NCBI RefSeq assembly: GCF_014842025.1
Contig: NZ_JACYUY010000021.1
Coordinates: 26,438-90,437, forward strand
Length of the DNA stretch: 64,000 bases
Direction of reading: 5' to 3'
Source: Massilia sp. CFBP 13721
GTDB taxonomy: Bacteria > Pseudomonadota > Gammaproteobacteria > Burkholderiales > Burkholderiaceae_D
Part shown: piece by piece, positions 8,731 to 17,883 of the stretch
Position numbering within the stretch: the stretch's first letter is position 1
Layout of the letters: each line of letters opens with the position of its first letter
Position numbers and translations under genes: made by a program
Notes under the pieces: generated by a model
What the model was told of the DNA's origin: nothing
The model's database searches: none
The model's input: the letters and a program-made list of their open reading frames with translations, nothing else

Positions 8731-9663
8731 ATGGTCGCACTCGTCATCGCTGAACACGACAATGGCTCCCTCAAGGGCGCAACTCACCACACCGTGACCG
8801 CCGCTGCCCAATGTGGCGGCGAGGTGCACGTGCTGGTCGCCGGATCGAACTGCGGCGCCGCCGCCGAAGCCGCCGCGCAGATCGCCGGCGTCTCCAAAGT
8901 GCTGGTCGCCGACGCGCCGTACTTCGCCGACGGCCTGGCCGAAAACGTGGCCGAGCAGATCCTGGCCGTCGCCGGTTCTTATTCGCACATCCTGGCCCCG
9001 GCCACCGCCTACGGCAAGAACATCCTGCCGCGCGTGGCCGCCAAGCTGGACGTGGCGCAAATCTCGGAAATCACCAAGGTCGACTCCCCGGACACCTTCG
9101 AGCGCCCGATCTACGCCGGTAACGCGATCGCCACCGTGCAGTCGACGGATGCGGTGAAGGTCATCACCGTGCGCGGCACCGGCTTCGATGCAGCAGCAAG
9201 CACCGGTGGTTCTGCCGCCGTCGAATCGATTGCAGCTGCAGCGGACTTCGGCAAGTCGGCCTTCGTCGGCCGCGAGCTGGCCAAGTCGGACCGTCCGGAA
9301 CTGACCGCCGCCAAGATCATCGTCTCCGGCGGCCGCGGCATGGGCTCGGGCGACAACTTCAAGCTGCTCGAACCGCTGGCCGACAAGCTCGGCGCCGCCA
9401 TGGGCGCCTCGCGCGCCGCGGTCGACGCCGGCTACGTGCCGAACGACTGGCAGGTCGGCCAGACCGGCAAGATCGTCGCGCCAACCCTGTACATTGCGGT
9501 GGGCATCTCGGGCGCGATCCAGCACCTGGCCGGCATGAAGGATTCGAAGACGATCGTCGCCATCAACAAGGATCCGGAAGCGCCGATCTTCTCGGTGGCG
9601 GATTACGGCCTCGTAGGCGACTTGTTTGAGGTTATCCCAGCCCTGGTCCAGGAACTCGGCTGA
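8731..9663 (+). CDS. etfA: Electron transfer flavoprotein, alpha subunit
   Basis: The FAD-carrying subunit (310 aa). The N-terminal domain begins MVALVIAEHDNGSLK. The conserved C-terminal FAD-binding domain contains VSGGRGMGSGDNFKLLEPLA (about residues 198-217), GYVPNDWQVGQTGK and the ETF alpha signature SGAIQHLAGMKDSKTIVAIN. It lies 12 bp downstream of etfB with its own AAGGAAA ribosome site, forming the usual etfBA operon. A REP pair follows 5 bp after the stop. Confidence 0.97.
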   Translation: MVALVIAEHDNGSLKGATHHTVTAAAQCGGEVHVLVAGSNCGAAAEAAAQIAGVSKVLVADAPYFADGLAENVAEQILAVAGSYSHILAPATAYGKNILPRVAAKLDVAQISEITKVDSPDTFERPIYAGNAIATVQSTDAVKVITVRGTGFDAAASTGGSAAVESIAAAADFGKSAFVGRELAKSDRPELTAAKIIVSGGRGMGSGDNFKLLEPLADKLGAAMGASRAAVDAGYVPNDWQVGQTGKIVAPTLYIAVGISGAIQHLAGMKDSKTIVAINKDPEAPIFSVADYGLVGDLFEVIPALVQELG

Positions 9664-9668
9664 TCTAC

Positions 9669-9768
9669 GTAGGGTGGGCTCCGCCCACGCGGTGATACGT
9701 ACCGGCTCCGATCTCGTGCTCGACGATCTTGCTGCCGCGTATCACCGCGTGGGCAGAGCCCACCCTAC
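9669..9768. repeat. Inverted pair of GTAG-type REP palindromes
   Basis: The plus-strand member at 9669-9692 (GTAGGGTGGGCTCCGCCCACGCGG) and the minus-strand member at 9745-9768 are separated by 52 bp. The inner flanks also pair (GGTGATACG with CGTATCACC), so the whole 100 bp can fold into one long interrupted hairpin. Confidence 0.8.
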
Positions 9769-9774
9769 AAAAAC

Positions 9775-9823
9775 ACAGGCCACGCTGGTCCGGGCATCAC
9801 GCCCGGCTATCGTGGCCTGTTTC
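9775..9823 (+). terminator. Two-tier hairpin between etfA and the acyl-CoA dehydrogenase gene
   Basis: ACAGGCCACG (9775-9784) pairs with CGTGGCCTGT (9811-9820) around an inner hairpin CCGGGC/GCCCGG. It is followed by TTTC only, so it may be a weak terminator or an attenuating stem that separates etfBA from the downstream gene. Confidence 0.4.
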
Positions 9824-9847
9824 ACATCCAAAATCTGAGGAGATATC

Positions 9848-11638
9848 GTGAGCTACCAAGCCCCGATCAAAGACATGCTGTTCGTCCTGAACGAACTGGC
9901 CGGCTTGCAGCAGGTGAGCCAGCTGCCAGGCTGCGAAGACGCTACAAGCGACACCGTGGAAGCTGTACTCGAAGAGAACGCGAAATTCTGCGGCGAAGTC
10001 ATCGCGCCGCTGAACCAGCCGAGCGACAAGGAGCCGAGCTTCTGGCACGACGGCCAGGTCACGACCGCCGCCGGCTTCAAGGTCGCCTTCCAGGCCTTTG
10101 GCGAATCGGGCTGGCAGGGCGTGCAGCACCCGACCGAATTCGGCGGCCAGGGCTTGCCGAAGCTGGTCGCCACGCCGTGCACCGAGATGCTCAATGCCGC
10201 ATCGATCTCGTTCGCGCTGGTCGCACTGCTGACCGACGGCGCCATCGAAGCGTTGCTGACGGCTGGTTCCGACGCGCAGAAAGCCCTGTACCTTGAGCCG
10301 CTCATCTCCGGCAAGTGGACCGGCACCATGAACCTGACCGAGCCGCAGGCCGGTTCCGATCTGGCCGCCGTGCGCACGCGCGCCGTGCCGCAGGGCGATG
10401 GCACCTATAAAATTTTCGGCACCAAGATCTACATCACCTACGGCGAGCACGACATGGCCGAGAACATCATCCACCTGGTGCTGGCGCGTACGCCGGACGC
10501 GCCGCCGGGCGTGAAGGGTATCTCGCTGTTCATCGTGCCGAAGTTCATGATCAACGAGGATGGCACCCCGGGCGCGCGCAACGACGCCCACTGCGTCTCG
10601 ATCGAGCACAAGCTCGGCATCAAGGCCAGCCCGACCGCGGTGCTGCAGTTCGGCGACAACGGCGGCGCCATTGGCACCCTGGTCGGCGAAGAAAACCGCG
10701 GCCTCGAATACATGTTCATCATGATGAACGCGGCCCGCTTTGGCGTCGGCATGCAGGGCATCGGCCTGGCCGAACGCGCCTACCAGCAAGCCGTCGCTTT
10801 CGCGAAAGAGCGCGTGCAGTCGCGCGACCTGGCGGGTTCCACCGGTCCGGTCGCCATCATCAACCACCCGGACGTGCGCCGCATGCTGATGTCGATGCGC
10901 GCCCAGACCGAGGCCGCCCGTGCGCTGGCCTACGTCGGCGCCGGTATCTCGGACGTCGCCCACTATCACGCGGACGAAGCGACCCGTAAAGCCAACCTCG
11001 CCGTCTACGAATACCTGGTCCCGGTGATCAAGGGCTGGTCGACCGAGATGAGCGAACACGTCGCGCGCGACGGCGTGCAGGTGCATGGCGGCATGGGCTT
11101 CATCGAAGAGACGGGCGCCGCGCAGCACTACCGCGACGCCAAGATCCTGACGATCTACGAAGGCACGACCGCGATCCAGGCCAACGACCTGGTCGGCCGC
11201 AAGACCGTGCGCGACGGCGGCGCAGTGGCGAAGTCAATCATCGCACAAGTGCGCGAGACCGAGGCGGCGCTGGGCGAAGTGCAGGGCGCCGACCTTGCCG
11301 CGATCCGCCGCCAGCTGGAACTGGGTTCCGCGGCAATGGAAGAGGTCGTCGACTTCGTCGTCGCCAACGTCAAGTCGGACATCAAGGGCGTGTTCGCCGG
11401 TTCCGTGCTGTACCTGAAGCTGGCCGGCATCGTGCTGGGCGGCTGGCAGATGGCGCGCGCGGCCCTGGTCGCGCAGCAGAAACTGGCTGCGGGCGAGGGT
11501 GACGCTGCGTTCCTGCGCGCGAAGATCGCCACCGCGCGCTTCTTCGCCGACCACATCCTGTCCGGCGCGGGCGGCCTGCGTGCGGCCATCGTCGAGGGCA
11601 GCGCCGGTGTGCTGGCGCTGGAGGTCGATCAGTTCTGA
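9848..11638 (+). CDS. Acyl-CoA dehydrogenase with extended C-terminal domain
   Basis: FAD-dependent enzyme that introduces a trans-2 double bond into acyl-CoA and hands electrons to ETF. At 596 aa it belongs to the long AcdA/DmdC-like class, which adds a C-terminal domain to the core of about 390 aa. Visible motifs are TGTMNLTEPQAGSDL (about residues 158-172), YITYGEHDMAENIIHLVLAR and the catalytic-loop region HGGMGFIEETGAAQHYRD followed by YEGTTAIQANDLVGRK (about 437-452). The extra domain is helical, about 470-590. AGGAGATATC precedes the ATG. Its place directly after etfBA supports a role in beta-oxidation or a related acyl-CoA pathway. Substrate chain length cannot be read from sequence. 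Confidence 0.9.
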   Translation: MSYQAPIKDMLFVLNELAGLQQVSQLPGCEDATSDTVEAVLEENAKFCGEVIAPLNQPSDKEPSFWHDGQVTTAAGFKVAFQAFGESGWQGVQHPTEFGGQGLPKLVATPCTEMLNAASISFALVALLTDGAIEALLTAGSDAQKALYLEPLISGKWTGTMNLTEPQAGSDLAAVRTRAVPQGDGTYKIFGTKIYITYGEHDMAENIIHLVLARTPDAPPGVKGISLFIVPKFMINEDGTPGARNDAHCVSIEHKLGIKASPTAVLQFGDNGGAIGTLVGEENRGLEYMFIMMNAARFGVGMQGIGLAERAYQQAVAFAKERVQSRDLAGSTGPVAIINHPDVRRMLMSMRAQTEAARALAYVGAGISDVAHYHADEATRKANLAVYEYLVPVIKGWSTEMSEHVARDGVQVHGGMGFIEETGAAQHYRDAKILTIYEGTTAIQANDLVGRKTVRDGGAVAKSIIAQVRETEAALGEVQGADLAAIRRQLELGSAAMEEVVDFVVANVKSDIKGVFAGSVLYLKLAGIVLGGWQMARAALVAQQKLAAGEGDAAFLRAKIATARFFADHILSGAGGLRAAIVEGSAGVLALEVDQF

Positions 11639-11658
11639 TCGGCGTCGTCTGACGATCG

Positions 11659-11684
11659 AAAGCGGCCTGCGGGCCGCTTTTTTT
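11659..11684 (+). terminator. Rho-independent terminator after the acyl-CoA dehydrogenase gene
   Basis: Perfect stem AAAGCGGCC / GGCCGCTTT with a short TGCG loop, followed by a run of seven T. It lies 21 bp after the stop codon. Confidence 0.85.
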
Positions 11685-11690
11685 GCTTTT

Positions 11691-11714
11691 GTAGGGTGGG
11701 CTCTGCCCACGCGG
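11691..11714 (+). repeat. Single GTAG-type REP palindrome
   Basis: GTAGGGTGGGCTCTGCCCACGCGG, a solitary plus-strand REP with no inverted partner nearby. It starts 6 bp after the terminator. Confidence 0.75.
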
Positions 11715-11877
11715 ATGCACCCTTTGTATCGCCGAACAAGCAATTCCTTCCCACTTAGCCTGCCCACCATTGCGTGATGGCACAACGTCGCCATTTTGCT
11801 GAGCTTGATCCAGGTTAAACGAAACACGACGGCCGAGTCCGTAAAGTCGTTTCACCCATCCATACCTGGAGCTCACA

Positions 11878-12543
11878 ATGAAAAATTTACCTACCACGCT
11901 TACCCGGATCATCCGCCTGCCGGCGCTCGCTATCGCTTCCCTGACCGTGCTGGCCGCTTGCGGCGGTGGCGGTGGTTCCGACCGGCCACCGGTGCAGACC
12001 AACCCCGACCCGGTCCAGCCGAGTCCGCCGCCTGCACCCGAGCCGACGCTCGCCACTACCTTCACCGACCTTGTCGCGGCCACCAGCGGCAATGCGCCCG
12101 GATGGGGCGCCTGGACCGCGCCTGCCGGCCGGGTGCCGGTCGGCGGCGTCGCCTGCACCGGCACGATCACCTACCATCAACACTCGCTGGTATCGATCTA
12201 CAAGGAAGGCACGCGGCTCGGCTTGCCCGACAACCTCGGCCGCAGCGGCTGCACCTATGAATTGCATACCCACGACGTGATGGGCATGGTGCACATGGAA
12301 GCGGATGTCGCCAAGAAATTCACCCTGGCCCAGCTCTTTGCGCTCTGGGGCCAGCCGCTGGGCGCGAATGGCACGGCTGGCCTGGCGGGACCGGTGCGTT
12401 TCTACCTGGTCGAGAATGAAAAATTGACGCGCTATACCGGCGATCCGGCTGCGCTGGAACTGGTGCCGCACCGCGAAATCGTGATCGTCAGCGGCGCCGC
12501 GCCGGCCGTGTTGCCGAAATACCGGTGGCCGGCCGGGTTGTGA
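11878..12543 (+). CDS. Putative lipoprotein with HTHD motif
   Basis: A 221-aa exported protein. The signal peptide ends in a lipobox, LAAC (about residues 24-27), after a hydrophobic stretch, and is followed by GGGGGSD and a Pro-rich spacer, so it is predicted to be an outer-membrane or periplasmic lipoprotein. The conserved part, about 100-180, contains CTYELHTHDVMGMVHME and FTLAQLFALWGQPLG, a His-rich motif found in a family of uncharacterised bacterial proteins. Metal binding by the histidines is possible, but that is inference. It appears monocistronic, and its 3' end converges on the TM2 gene, 16 bp away. Confidence 0.7.
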   Translation: MKNLPTTLTRIIRLPALAIASLTVLAACGGGGGSDRPPVQTNPDPVQPSPPPAPEPTLATTFTDLVAATSGNAPGWGAWTAPAGRVPVGGVACTGTITYHQHSLVSIYKEGTRLGLPDNLGRSGCTYELHTHDVMGMVHMEADVAKKFTLAQLFALWGQPLGANGTAGLAGPVRFYLVENEKLTRYTGDPAALELVPHREIVIVSGAAPAVLPKYRWPAGL

Positions 12544-12559
12544 GCGCGGCGCAGCCTGC

Positions 12560-12970
12560 TCAGCCGTAGGCGCCGCCCGTGTACAGCAGGTCGAACAGGC
12601 GCGCGATGGTGGCGATCAGCAGCGTCGCGCCGACCAGCAGGGTGCTCACCAGCAGCACGGCCAGCACCCAGGTCGAGCGCGTCGCCGTACCTGACGCGGC
12701 ATTGAAGCGGGCATCCCATTGGTCGTCGGGCGTGAGGCCGATGACCAGGGCGCCGATGCAGGCGGCGATGGCCGAGACCAGCAGCGGCAGCAGCGCATAG
12801 AAGGAATGCAGGCCATTGGCGTTGCTATAAATGATGCCGGCGATCGGCAGGCTGCTGATGTGCAGCAGGCCGATGCGGTCGACGCCGCCATGCAGGTAAA
12901 AGCGGTGCGCGCCCAGCGTCCCCAGGACGAGCGCCAGCGCGGTGGCCAGCGTCTTTTTTTTGTGTGCCAT
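12560..12970 (-). CDS. TM2 domain-containing membrane protein
   Basis: A 136-aa protein. The N-terminal KKKTLATALALVLGTLGAHRFYLHG is the TM2-domain opening (first helix plus the GxHRFY loop motif), followed by GLLHISSLPIAG. Further hydrophobic segments lie at about residues 57-80 and 103-125. TM2 proteins are small helical-hairpin membrane proteins of unknown role. The ATG is 40-50 bp from an AT-rich upstream stretch that presumably contains its promoter. Confidence 0.75.
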   Translation of the reverse strand: MAHKKKTLATALALVLGTLGAHRFYLHGGVDRIGLLHISSLPIAGIIYSNANGLHSFYALLPLLVSAIAACIGALVIGLTPDDQWDARFNAASGTATRSTWVLAVLLVSTLLVGATLLIATIARLFDLLYTGGAYG

Positions 12971-13176
12971 GCAGTTGCAGTTGAAAAGATGAACGGATGT
13001 GTTACACGAAAAGGCAGAGTATCGTCCATAAACGTGACAAAGGCATTAACTTTTATGTAAATGCAATGTATCGGCAGGTGAGCCCGGGAGGCTGGGAGAG
13101 GGGCAGGTAGCCGTCGCGTCAAAAATAGCGGATAATGCCCGATTCAGCCGGGACTGCGCGCCCCTCTTATTAACGC

Positions 13177-13206
13177 TTGCTGGTACCCGGCATTGCGCGC
13201 TATAAT
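13177..13206 (+). promoter_or_regulatory. Probable sigma-70 promoter of the rpsP operon
   Basis: TTGCTG (13177-13182) and a perfect TATAAT (13201-13206) are separated by 18 bp. The -10 lies 40 bp before the rpsP ATG. Confidence 0.6.
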
Positions 13207-13246
13207 CGTCGGCTTTCTCCGTCCAGCACAACTTTTTGGAATTATT

Positions 13247-13501
13247 ATGGTCGTTATTCGTTTAGCTCGTGGAGGCGCCAAGAAGCGCCCGTTCTTCAAC
13301 ATCGTTGCAACCGATTCGCGCAACCGTCGCGATGGCCGTTTCATCGAGCGCATCGGTTTCTACAACCCGATGGCTTCGGGCGCCGAAGTTGGCCTGCGCA
13401 TCACCGCTGACCGTCTGGCCTACTGGCAAGGCGTTGGCGCACAACTGTCGCCAACCGTCGCTCGCCTGGTCGCTCAGCAGACGCCAGTCGCAGCAGCCTA
13501 A
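13247..13501 (+). CDS. rpsP: 30S ribosomal protein S16
   Basis: An 84-aa ribosomal protein, full family length. The start MVVIRLARGGAKKRPFFNIV is the universal S16 N-terminus; upstream in-frame codons are not part of the family. It contains DSRNRRDGRFIERIGFYNP. It is the first gene of the conserved rpsP-rimM-trmD-rplS operon, with rimM starting 16 bp after its stop. Confidence 0.98.
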   Translation: MVVIRLARGGAKKRPFFNIVATDSRNRRDGRFIERIGFYNPMASGAEVGLRITADRLAYWQGVGAQLSPTVARLVAQQTPVAAA

Positions 13502-13516
13502 AGCAAGGTACCAGGT

Positions 13517-14092
13517 TTGGCCGACTCAGTTGCCGCAGTTGCAAGCGGGGCGCAAGCCCCTGACGACCTGACCCAGGTCGGGTATGTGGCCGGTGCCTAT
13601 GGCATCGCCGGCGCCATCCGCGTTACGCCGTTCTCGACGGATGCCGATGCGCTGCTGAACGTGAAAACCTGGTGGCTCGACAAGCCGAGCCTGCGCTCCG
13701 TCACCGTGCGGACCGTGAAGATGCATGGTGGCGACGTGGTCGCCACCCTGGTCGGGATGGCTGGCCGCGATGCCGCGGAGGCGCTCAAGGGCGCCGCCGT
13801 GCACGTATCGCGCGCCGAGTTTCCCGCGCTTGAAGAAGACGAGTATTACTGGTCCGACCTGATCGGCATGGATGTCGTGAACCTCGAAGGCGAAGCCCTC
13901 GGTAAAGTCATCGACATGATGAGCAACGGTCCGCAATCGATCCTGCGAATTTTGCCCGTTTCTGAGCCCGTCGCCGATCCGGAAAGCAGTGAAAAGGCGC
14001 CAGAGCGCCTCGTTCCGTTTGTGGACCAGTTCGTCAAGCACGTCGACGTGAAGTCGAAAAAGATTACTTTGGACTGGGGCCTGGATTATTAA
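13517..14092 (+). CDS. rimM: Ribosome maturation factor RimM
   Basis: A 191-aa protein that binds the 30S head via S19 and assists 16S rRNA processing. The RimM N-domain begins VGYVAGAYGIAGAIRVTPFSTD. The PRC-barrel domain contains EEDEYYWSDLIGMDVVNLEGEALGKV (shown from about residue 110) and ends FVDQFVKHVDVKSKKITLDWGLDY. The start is the non-canonical TTG at 13517: no in-frame ATG exists upstream of the conserved region, and AAGG/AGG motifs precede it. A TTG start here may lower expression relative to rpsP and rplS, as is known for this operon in other bacteria. Confidence 0.95.
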   Translation: MADSVAAVASGAQAPDDLTQVGYVAGAYGIAGAIRVTPFSTDADALLNVKTWWLDKPSLRSVTVRTVKMHGGDVVATLVGMAGRDAAEALKGAAVHVSRAEFPALEEDEYYWSDLIGMDVVNLEGEALGKVIDMMSNGPQSILRILPVSEPVADPESSEKAPERLVPFVDQFVKHVDVKSKKITLDWGLDY

Positions 14093-14115
14093 CCCGGTCT
14101 GTTTGAAGCGAGGTC

Positions 14116-14877
<762 letters not shown>

Positions 14878-15003
14878 GCTGGAAAATGCACCGCATTGGT
14901 GCGAGACACAAGGGCATGTTGCCTTTGCGTTCAACCCCATCCTCTACCGGGCGACGCTTTTGCGTCACAGTGCGCCGGCAAGATGGTTTTTGGAGTCATA
15001 AGA

Positions 15004-15393
15004 ATGAATCTGATTCAACAACTCGAACAGGAAGAAATCGCGCGCCTCGGCCGTGCCATTCCTGATTTCGCACCAGGCGACACCGTGATCGTCAGCGTCA
15101 ACGTCGTCGAAGGCAACCGCAAGCGCGCCCAGGCATACGAAGGCGTCGTTATTTCGCGTCGCAACCGCGGCCTGAACTCGAACTTCATCGTTCGCAAGAT
15201 CTCGTCGGGTGAAGGTGTCGAGCGTACGTTCCAGCTGTACTCGCCGCTGATCGCTTCGATCGAAGTGAAACGCCGCGGTGACGTCCGTCGCGCCAAGCTG
15301 TACTACCTGCGCGAGCGTTCGGGCAAGTCGGCACGTATCAAAGAAAAGCTGCCACAGCGTAAAGTTGCAGCAGCAGCCCCAGCCGCTCAGTAA
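15004..15393 (+). CDS. rplS: 50S ribosomal protein L19
   Basis: A 129-aa ribosomal protein at the 30S-50S interface. The start MNLIQQLEQEEIARLGRAIP is the family N-terminus. Conserved segments are FAPGDTVIVSVNVVEGNRKR, RNRGLNSNFIVRKISSGEGV and LYYLRERSGKSARIKE. The preceding 126-bp leader has small hairpins (CACCGCATTGGTG, GACGCTTTTGCGTC) but no obvious promoter. It is the last gene of the operon, closed by a strong terminator 19 bp downstream. Confidence 0.98.
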   Translation: MNLIQQLEQEEIARLGRAIPDFAPGDTVIVSVNVVEGNRKRAQAYEGVVISRRNRGLNSNFIVRKISSGEGVERTFQLYSPLIASIEVKRRGDVRRAKLYYLRERSGKSARIKEKLPQRKVAAAAPAAQ

Positions 15394-15411
15394 TCGCGTC
15401 TGTGGAGAGAG

Positions 15412-15440
15412 AAAAGGCATCCCCCGGGATGCCTTTTTCT
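15412..15440 (+). terminator. Rho-independent terminator of the rpsP-rplS operon
   Basis: Stem AAAGGCATCCC / GGGATGCCTTT with a CC loop, followed by TTCTTT. Confidence 0.9.
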
Positions 15441-15482
15441 TTATCGGCGCAGTTGTAACAGCGTTGTAACAAGGAGAAAGTT

Positions 15483-16154
15483 TTGGTGAAGGTGCCCCTG
15501 GATCCATCCCGCCTGCCGGTCGACGCCATTGCCGGCGAGCCCGCCATCGACCCCGCCTCCCTGACGGTGGAGCACCTGCGCGCGCGCTTCGCCCGCTCGC
15601 GCCTGGCCTGGACCCCGGAGACGCCGGACGAGTCCTGGATCACGCCGGGTTTCAAATTGCGCCGCGCCGCCGTGCTGATACCGCTGGTCGAGCGTCCCGA
15701 CGGCCTGAGCGTGCTGCTGACCCTGCGCACCGACCACCTGTCGAGCCATGCCGGCCAGATCGCCTTTCCCGGCGGCCGTGCCGAAGAGCTCGATTCGTCG
15801 CCGATCGAAACCGCGCTGCGCGAATCGGAAGAAGAAATCGGCCTGCACCGGCGCCACGTCTCCATCGTCGGCGTGCTGCCCGACTACATCACCGGCAGCG
15901 CCTACCGCGTCGCGCCGGTCGTGGCACTGGTCAAACCGCCGTTCGAGCTGACCGCCGACCCGGGCGAGGTGGCTGAAATCTTCGAAGTCCCGCTCGCTTT
16001 CCTGATGAACGGCATGCACCACCAGCGCATGTCGGTCGAACTGCCGGAAGGGAAGGGCACGCGCAGTTTTTATGCGATGCCGTATGAACGTTTCTTTATC
16101 TGGGGCGCGACGGCAGGGATGTTAAGAAACCTGTTCCATTTCCTGCGTGCATAA
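15483..16154 (+). CDS. Nudix hydrolase, CoA pyrophosphatase type
   Basis: Probably cleaves CoA and its derivatives to phosphopantetheine and 3',5'-ADP. The protein has 222-223 aa. The CoA-Nudix signature LLTLRTDHLSSHAGQIAFPG precedes the Nudix box (GGRAEELDSSPIETALRESE continuing EEIGL, about residues 97-121), which has all the metal-binding glutamates. A strong AAGGAG at 15471-15476 serves either TTG at 15483 or GTG at 15486; no ATG is available. It follows the rplS terminator, so it is probably transcribed separately. Confidence 0.88.
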   Translation: MVKVPLDPSRLPVDAIAGEPAIDPASLTVEHLRARFARSRLAWTPETPDESWITPGFKLRRAAVLIPLVERPDGLSVLLTLRTDHLSSHAGQIAFPGGRAEELDSSPIETALRESEEEIGLHRRHVSIVGVLPDYITGSAYRVAPVVALVKPPFELTADPGEVAEIFEVPLAFLMNGMHHQRMSVELPEGKGTRSFYAMPYERFFIWGATAGMLRNLFHFLRA

Positions 16155-16244
16155 AAAATCTTACAAGCCGTGATTTGATTATGGCCTTGACCTGCGCTAT
16201 CGTAGCGGGCAGCGTGGTATTGCCATAACAAAAGAAGGACTTGC

Positions 16245-17204
16245 ATGACATTTTTTTCCATCCTGTGCGCACTGATCATCGAGCAGCTCAAGCCGCTGCG
16301 CGCGGATAACCAGGTCTATGGCGGCATCAAGGGCCTGGCGATGCGGATCGAAGGCTGGTTCAATGCCGGCGAGCCGAAGAACGGCCGCATGGGCTGGTTC
16401 CTGATGATGGCGGTGCTGGTCGTGCCGGTCGCGCTCATCTATTGGGTGCTGCAATACTATGGCCTGGTGTTCCTGGCCTTTGCCTGGAACGTCGTCATCG
16501 TCTACCTGACGCTGGGTTTCCGCCACTACAGCCATTATTTCACGGCGATCCAGCTGGCCCTGAACAGTGGCGACGAAGCCACGGCGCGCGTGCTGCTGGC
16601 CGAGTGGGCGCGCATCGACACGGTCGGCATGGATGGGACCGAGATTGCCCGCATCGCCGTCGAGAAATCCCTGATCACGACCCACCGCAGCGTGTTCGGC
16701 GTGTTTTTCTGGTTCCTGATGCCGGGCGGACCCGCCTGCGCGGTGCTGTACCGCGTCTCCGAATACCTGGCGCGCGCCTGGAACGAACCCGAGCACATGC
16801 GCAACGAAGCCTTTGGCGAGTTCGCCGCGAAAGCCTTTTACTGGATCGACTGGATCCCGGTGCGCCTGACCGCGATCGCCTTTGCCGTGGTCGGCAATTT
16901 CGAGGATGCCATCTACGCCTGGCGCAATTTCGCCAACCGCTGGGCGGACGAGTCGCGCGGCATCATCCTGGCCGCCGGCGGCGGCGCCATGGGCGTGCGC
17001 CTGGGCACCCCGAACGAGAACGCGCCGCAACTGCTGCCGGTCGACGCCGCCATGGTCGACCTGAGCGATGCCGACACCGACGTCCTGCCCGGCGAAGAGC
17101 CGAGCCTGCGCGCACTGCAAAGCACGGTGGGACTTGTCTGGCGCGCCCTGATACTATGGATGATTCTTCTTTTACTGTTGTCGAGCATGGCCTGGTTGGG
17201 TTGA
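16245..17204 (+). CDS. CobD/CbiB-like integral membrane protein
   Basis: A 319-aa membrane protein of the CobD/CbiB (cobinamide synthase) superfamily that also contains AmpE-like proteins. It starts MTFFSILCALIIEQLKPLRAD. Features include hydrophobic segments at about 48-90 and 295-318, the FGVFFWFLMPGGPACAVLYR stretch (about 152-171) and the WIDWIPVRLTAIAFAVVG helix typical of this fold. No other cobalamin genes are nearby, and betaproteobacteria commonly carry this gene next to Nudix and ribosomal genes, so a role in B12 synthesis is doubtful. AAGGA precedes the ATG. Confidence 0.8.
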   Translation: MTFFSILCALIIEQLKPLRADNQVYGGIKGLAMRIEGWFNAGEPKNGRMGWFLMMAVLVVPVALIYWVLQYYGLVFLAFAWNVVIVYLTLGFRHYSHYFTAIQLALNSGDEATARVLLAEWARIDTVGMDGTEIARIAVEKSLITTHRSVFGVFFWFLMPGGPACAVLYRVSEYLARAWNEPEHMRNEAFGEFAAKAFYWIDWIPVRLTAIAFAVVGNFEDAIYAWRNFANRWADESRGIILAAGGGAMGVRLGTPNENAPQLLPVDAAMVDLSDADTDVLPGEEPSLRALQSTVGLVWRALILWMILLLLLSSMAWLG

Positions 17205-17320
17205 CGCGAAAGCGCGTTCGGACGCCCCGTCCCGAAAGTTGTCGAGACAAGCCTCGTGCCCAAGTCTTCTATAAGATATAATACCTGTCGTCTCCTCCAC
17301 GCAGCATTCAAAGCAGCACT

Positions 17321-17668
17321 ATGGCCGAGTTACCGCATACCGGGACAGAAGGCGCCGCCGGCGAATTCTTCATCCTGGGCCTCACAAGCAATGGCAGGCA
17401 GTTCCGCCCCAGCGACTGGGCGGAGCGCCTGTGCGGCGTCATGTCCTGCTTCCGTCCCGAAGGCAGCGGCGGGCGTAACGCCCATCTGCAGTTCTCCCCT
17501 TATGTCCACCCGACCGTGGTGAACGGCGTCAAGGCTGTCGTTGTCGACAATAAGCTGAAGAAAGCCGAACCGCTGGCCTATCACTTCGTGGTTAATTTCG
17601 CTAAAGACAACGACCTGCAAGTGGTCGATGCCTGCTTCGTCGAATTGCCGGGCGACCAAAAGACCTGA
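17321..17668 (+). CDS. DUF3579 family protein
   Basis: A small cytoplasmic protein of 115 aa from a betaproteobacterial family of unknown function. Hallmarks are EFFILGLTSNGRQFRPSDWA, followed by ERLCGVMSCF and SPYVHPTVVNGVKAVVVD. A perfect TATAAT at 17276-17281 is the likely -10. It lies 40 bp before the ATG, just after the dyad TTGTC-GA-GACAA. A hairpin with T-run closes the gene on the 3' side. Confidence 0.85.
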   Translation: MAELPHTGTEGAAGEFFILGLTSNGRQFRPSDWAERLCGVMSCFRPEGSGGRNAHLQFSPYVHPTVVNGVKAVVVDNKLKKAEPLAYHFVVNFAKDNDLQVVDACFVELPGDQKT

Positions 17669-17676
17669 GTTCCTTG

Positions 17677-17706
17677 AAGCGTTTGAGCTAGATCAAACGC
17701 TTTCTA
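17677..17706 (+). terminator. Probable terminator after the DUF3579 gene
   Basis: Stem AAGCGTTTGA / TCAAACGCTT with a six-base loop, followed by TCT. It lies 8 bp downstream of the stop codon. Confidence 0.65.
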
Positions 17707-17753
17707 CCTTCCAGCATTAGGTTAAGTCCAGGTGGGACGCATTGTGCGTGCAC

Positions 17754-17822
17754 GTAGGGTAGGCCCCGAGCCCGCGCGTGAGCTGCTCAACATTCCGCGT
17801 GGGCACAGGGCGCCCACCCTAC
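17754..17822. repeat. Degenerate inverted REP pair
   Basis: The left member at 17754-17778 starts GTAGGGTAGGC and has a decayed stem. The right member at 17795-17822 (minus strand) keeps a GTGGGC/GCCCAC stem with loop and ends CTAC. Confidence 0.65.
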
Positions 17823-17883
17823 AACCCCGTACGTGTCGATTGCGTTCATGCCTTTCCCAAGCAATGACCAGGCAGGGACCACC

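Noticed and set aside
7939..9525. 528-codon minus-strand frame opposite etfBA
   Set aside because: Antisense shadow of etfB and etfA, rich in Gly/Asp/His with no family features.
16245..17204. Cobalamin biosynthesis cluster
   Set aside because: A single CobD/CbiB-like gene with no other cob genes nearby; the family includes non-B12 members, so no pathway claim is made.
17238..17249. TTGTC-GA-GACAA dyad as a LexA box
   Set aside because: LexA boxes need CTGT-N8-ACAG spacing; this dyad has a 2-bp centre and lies outside a DNA-damage context.
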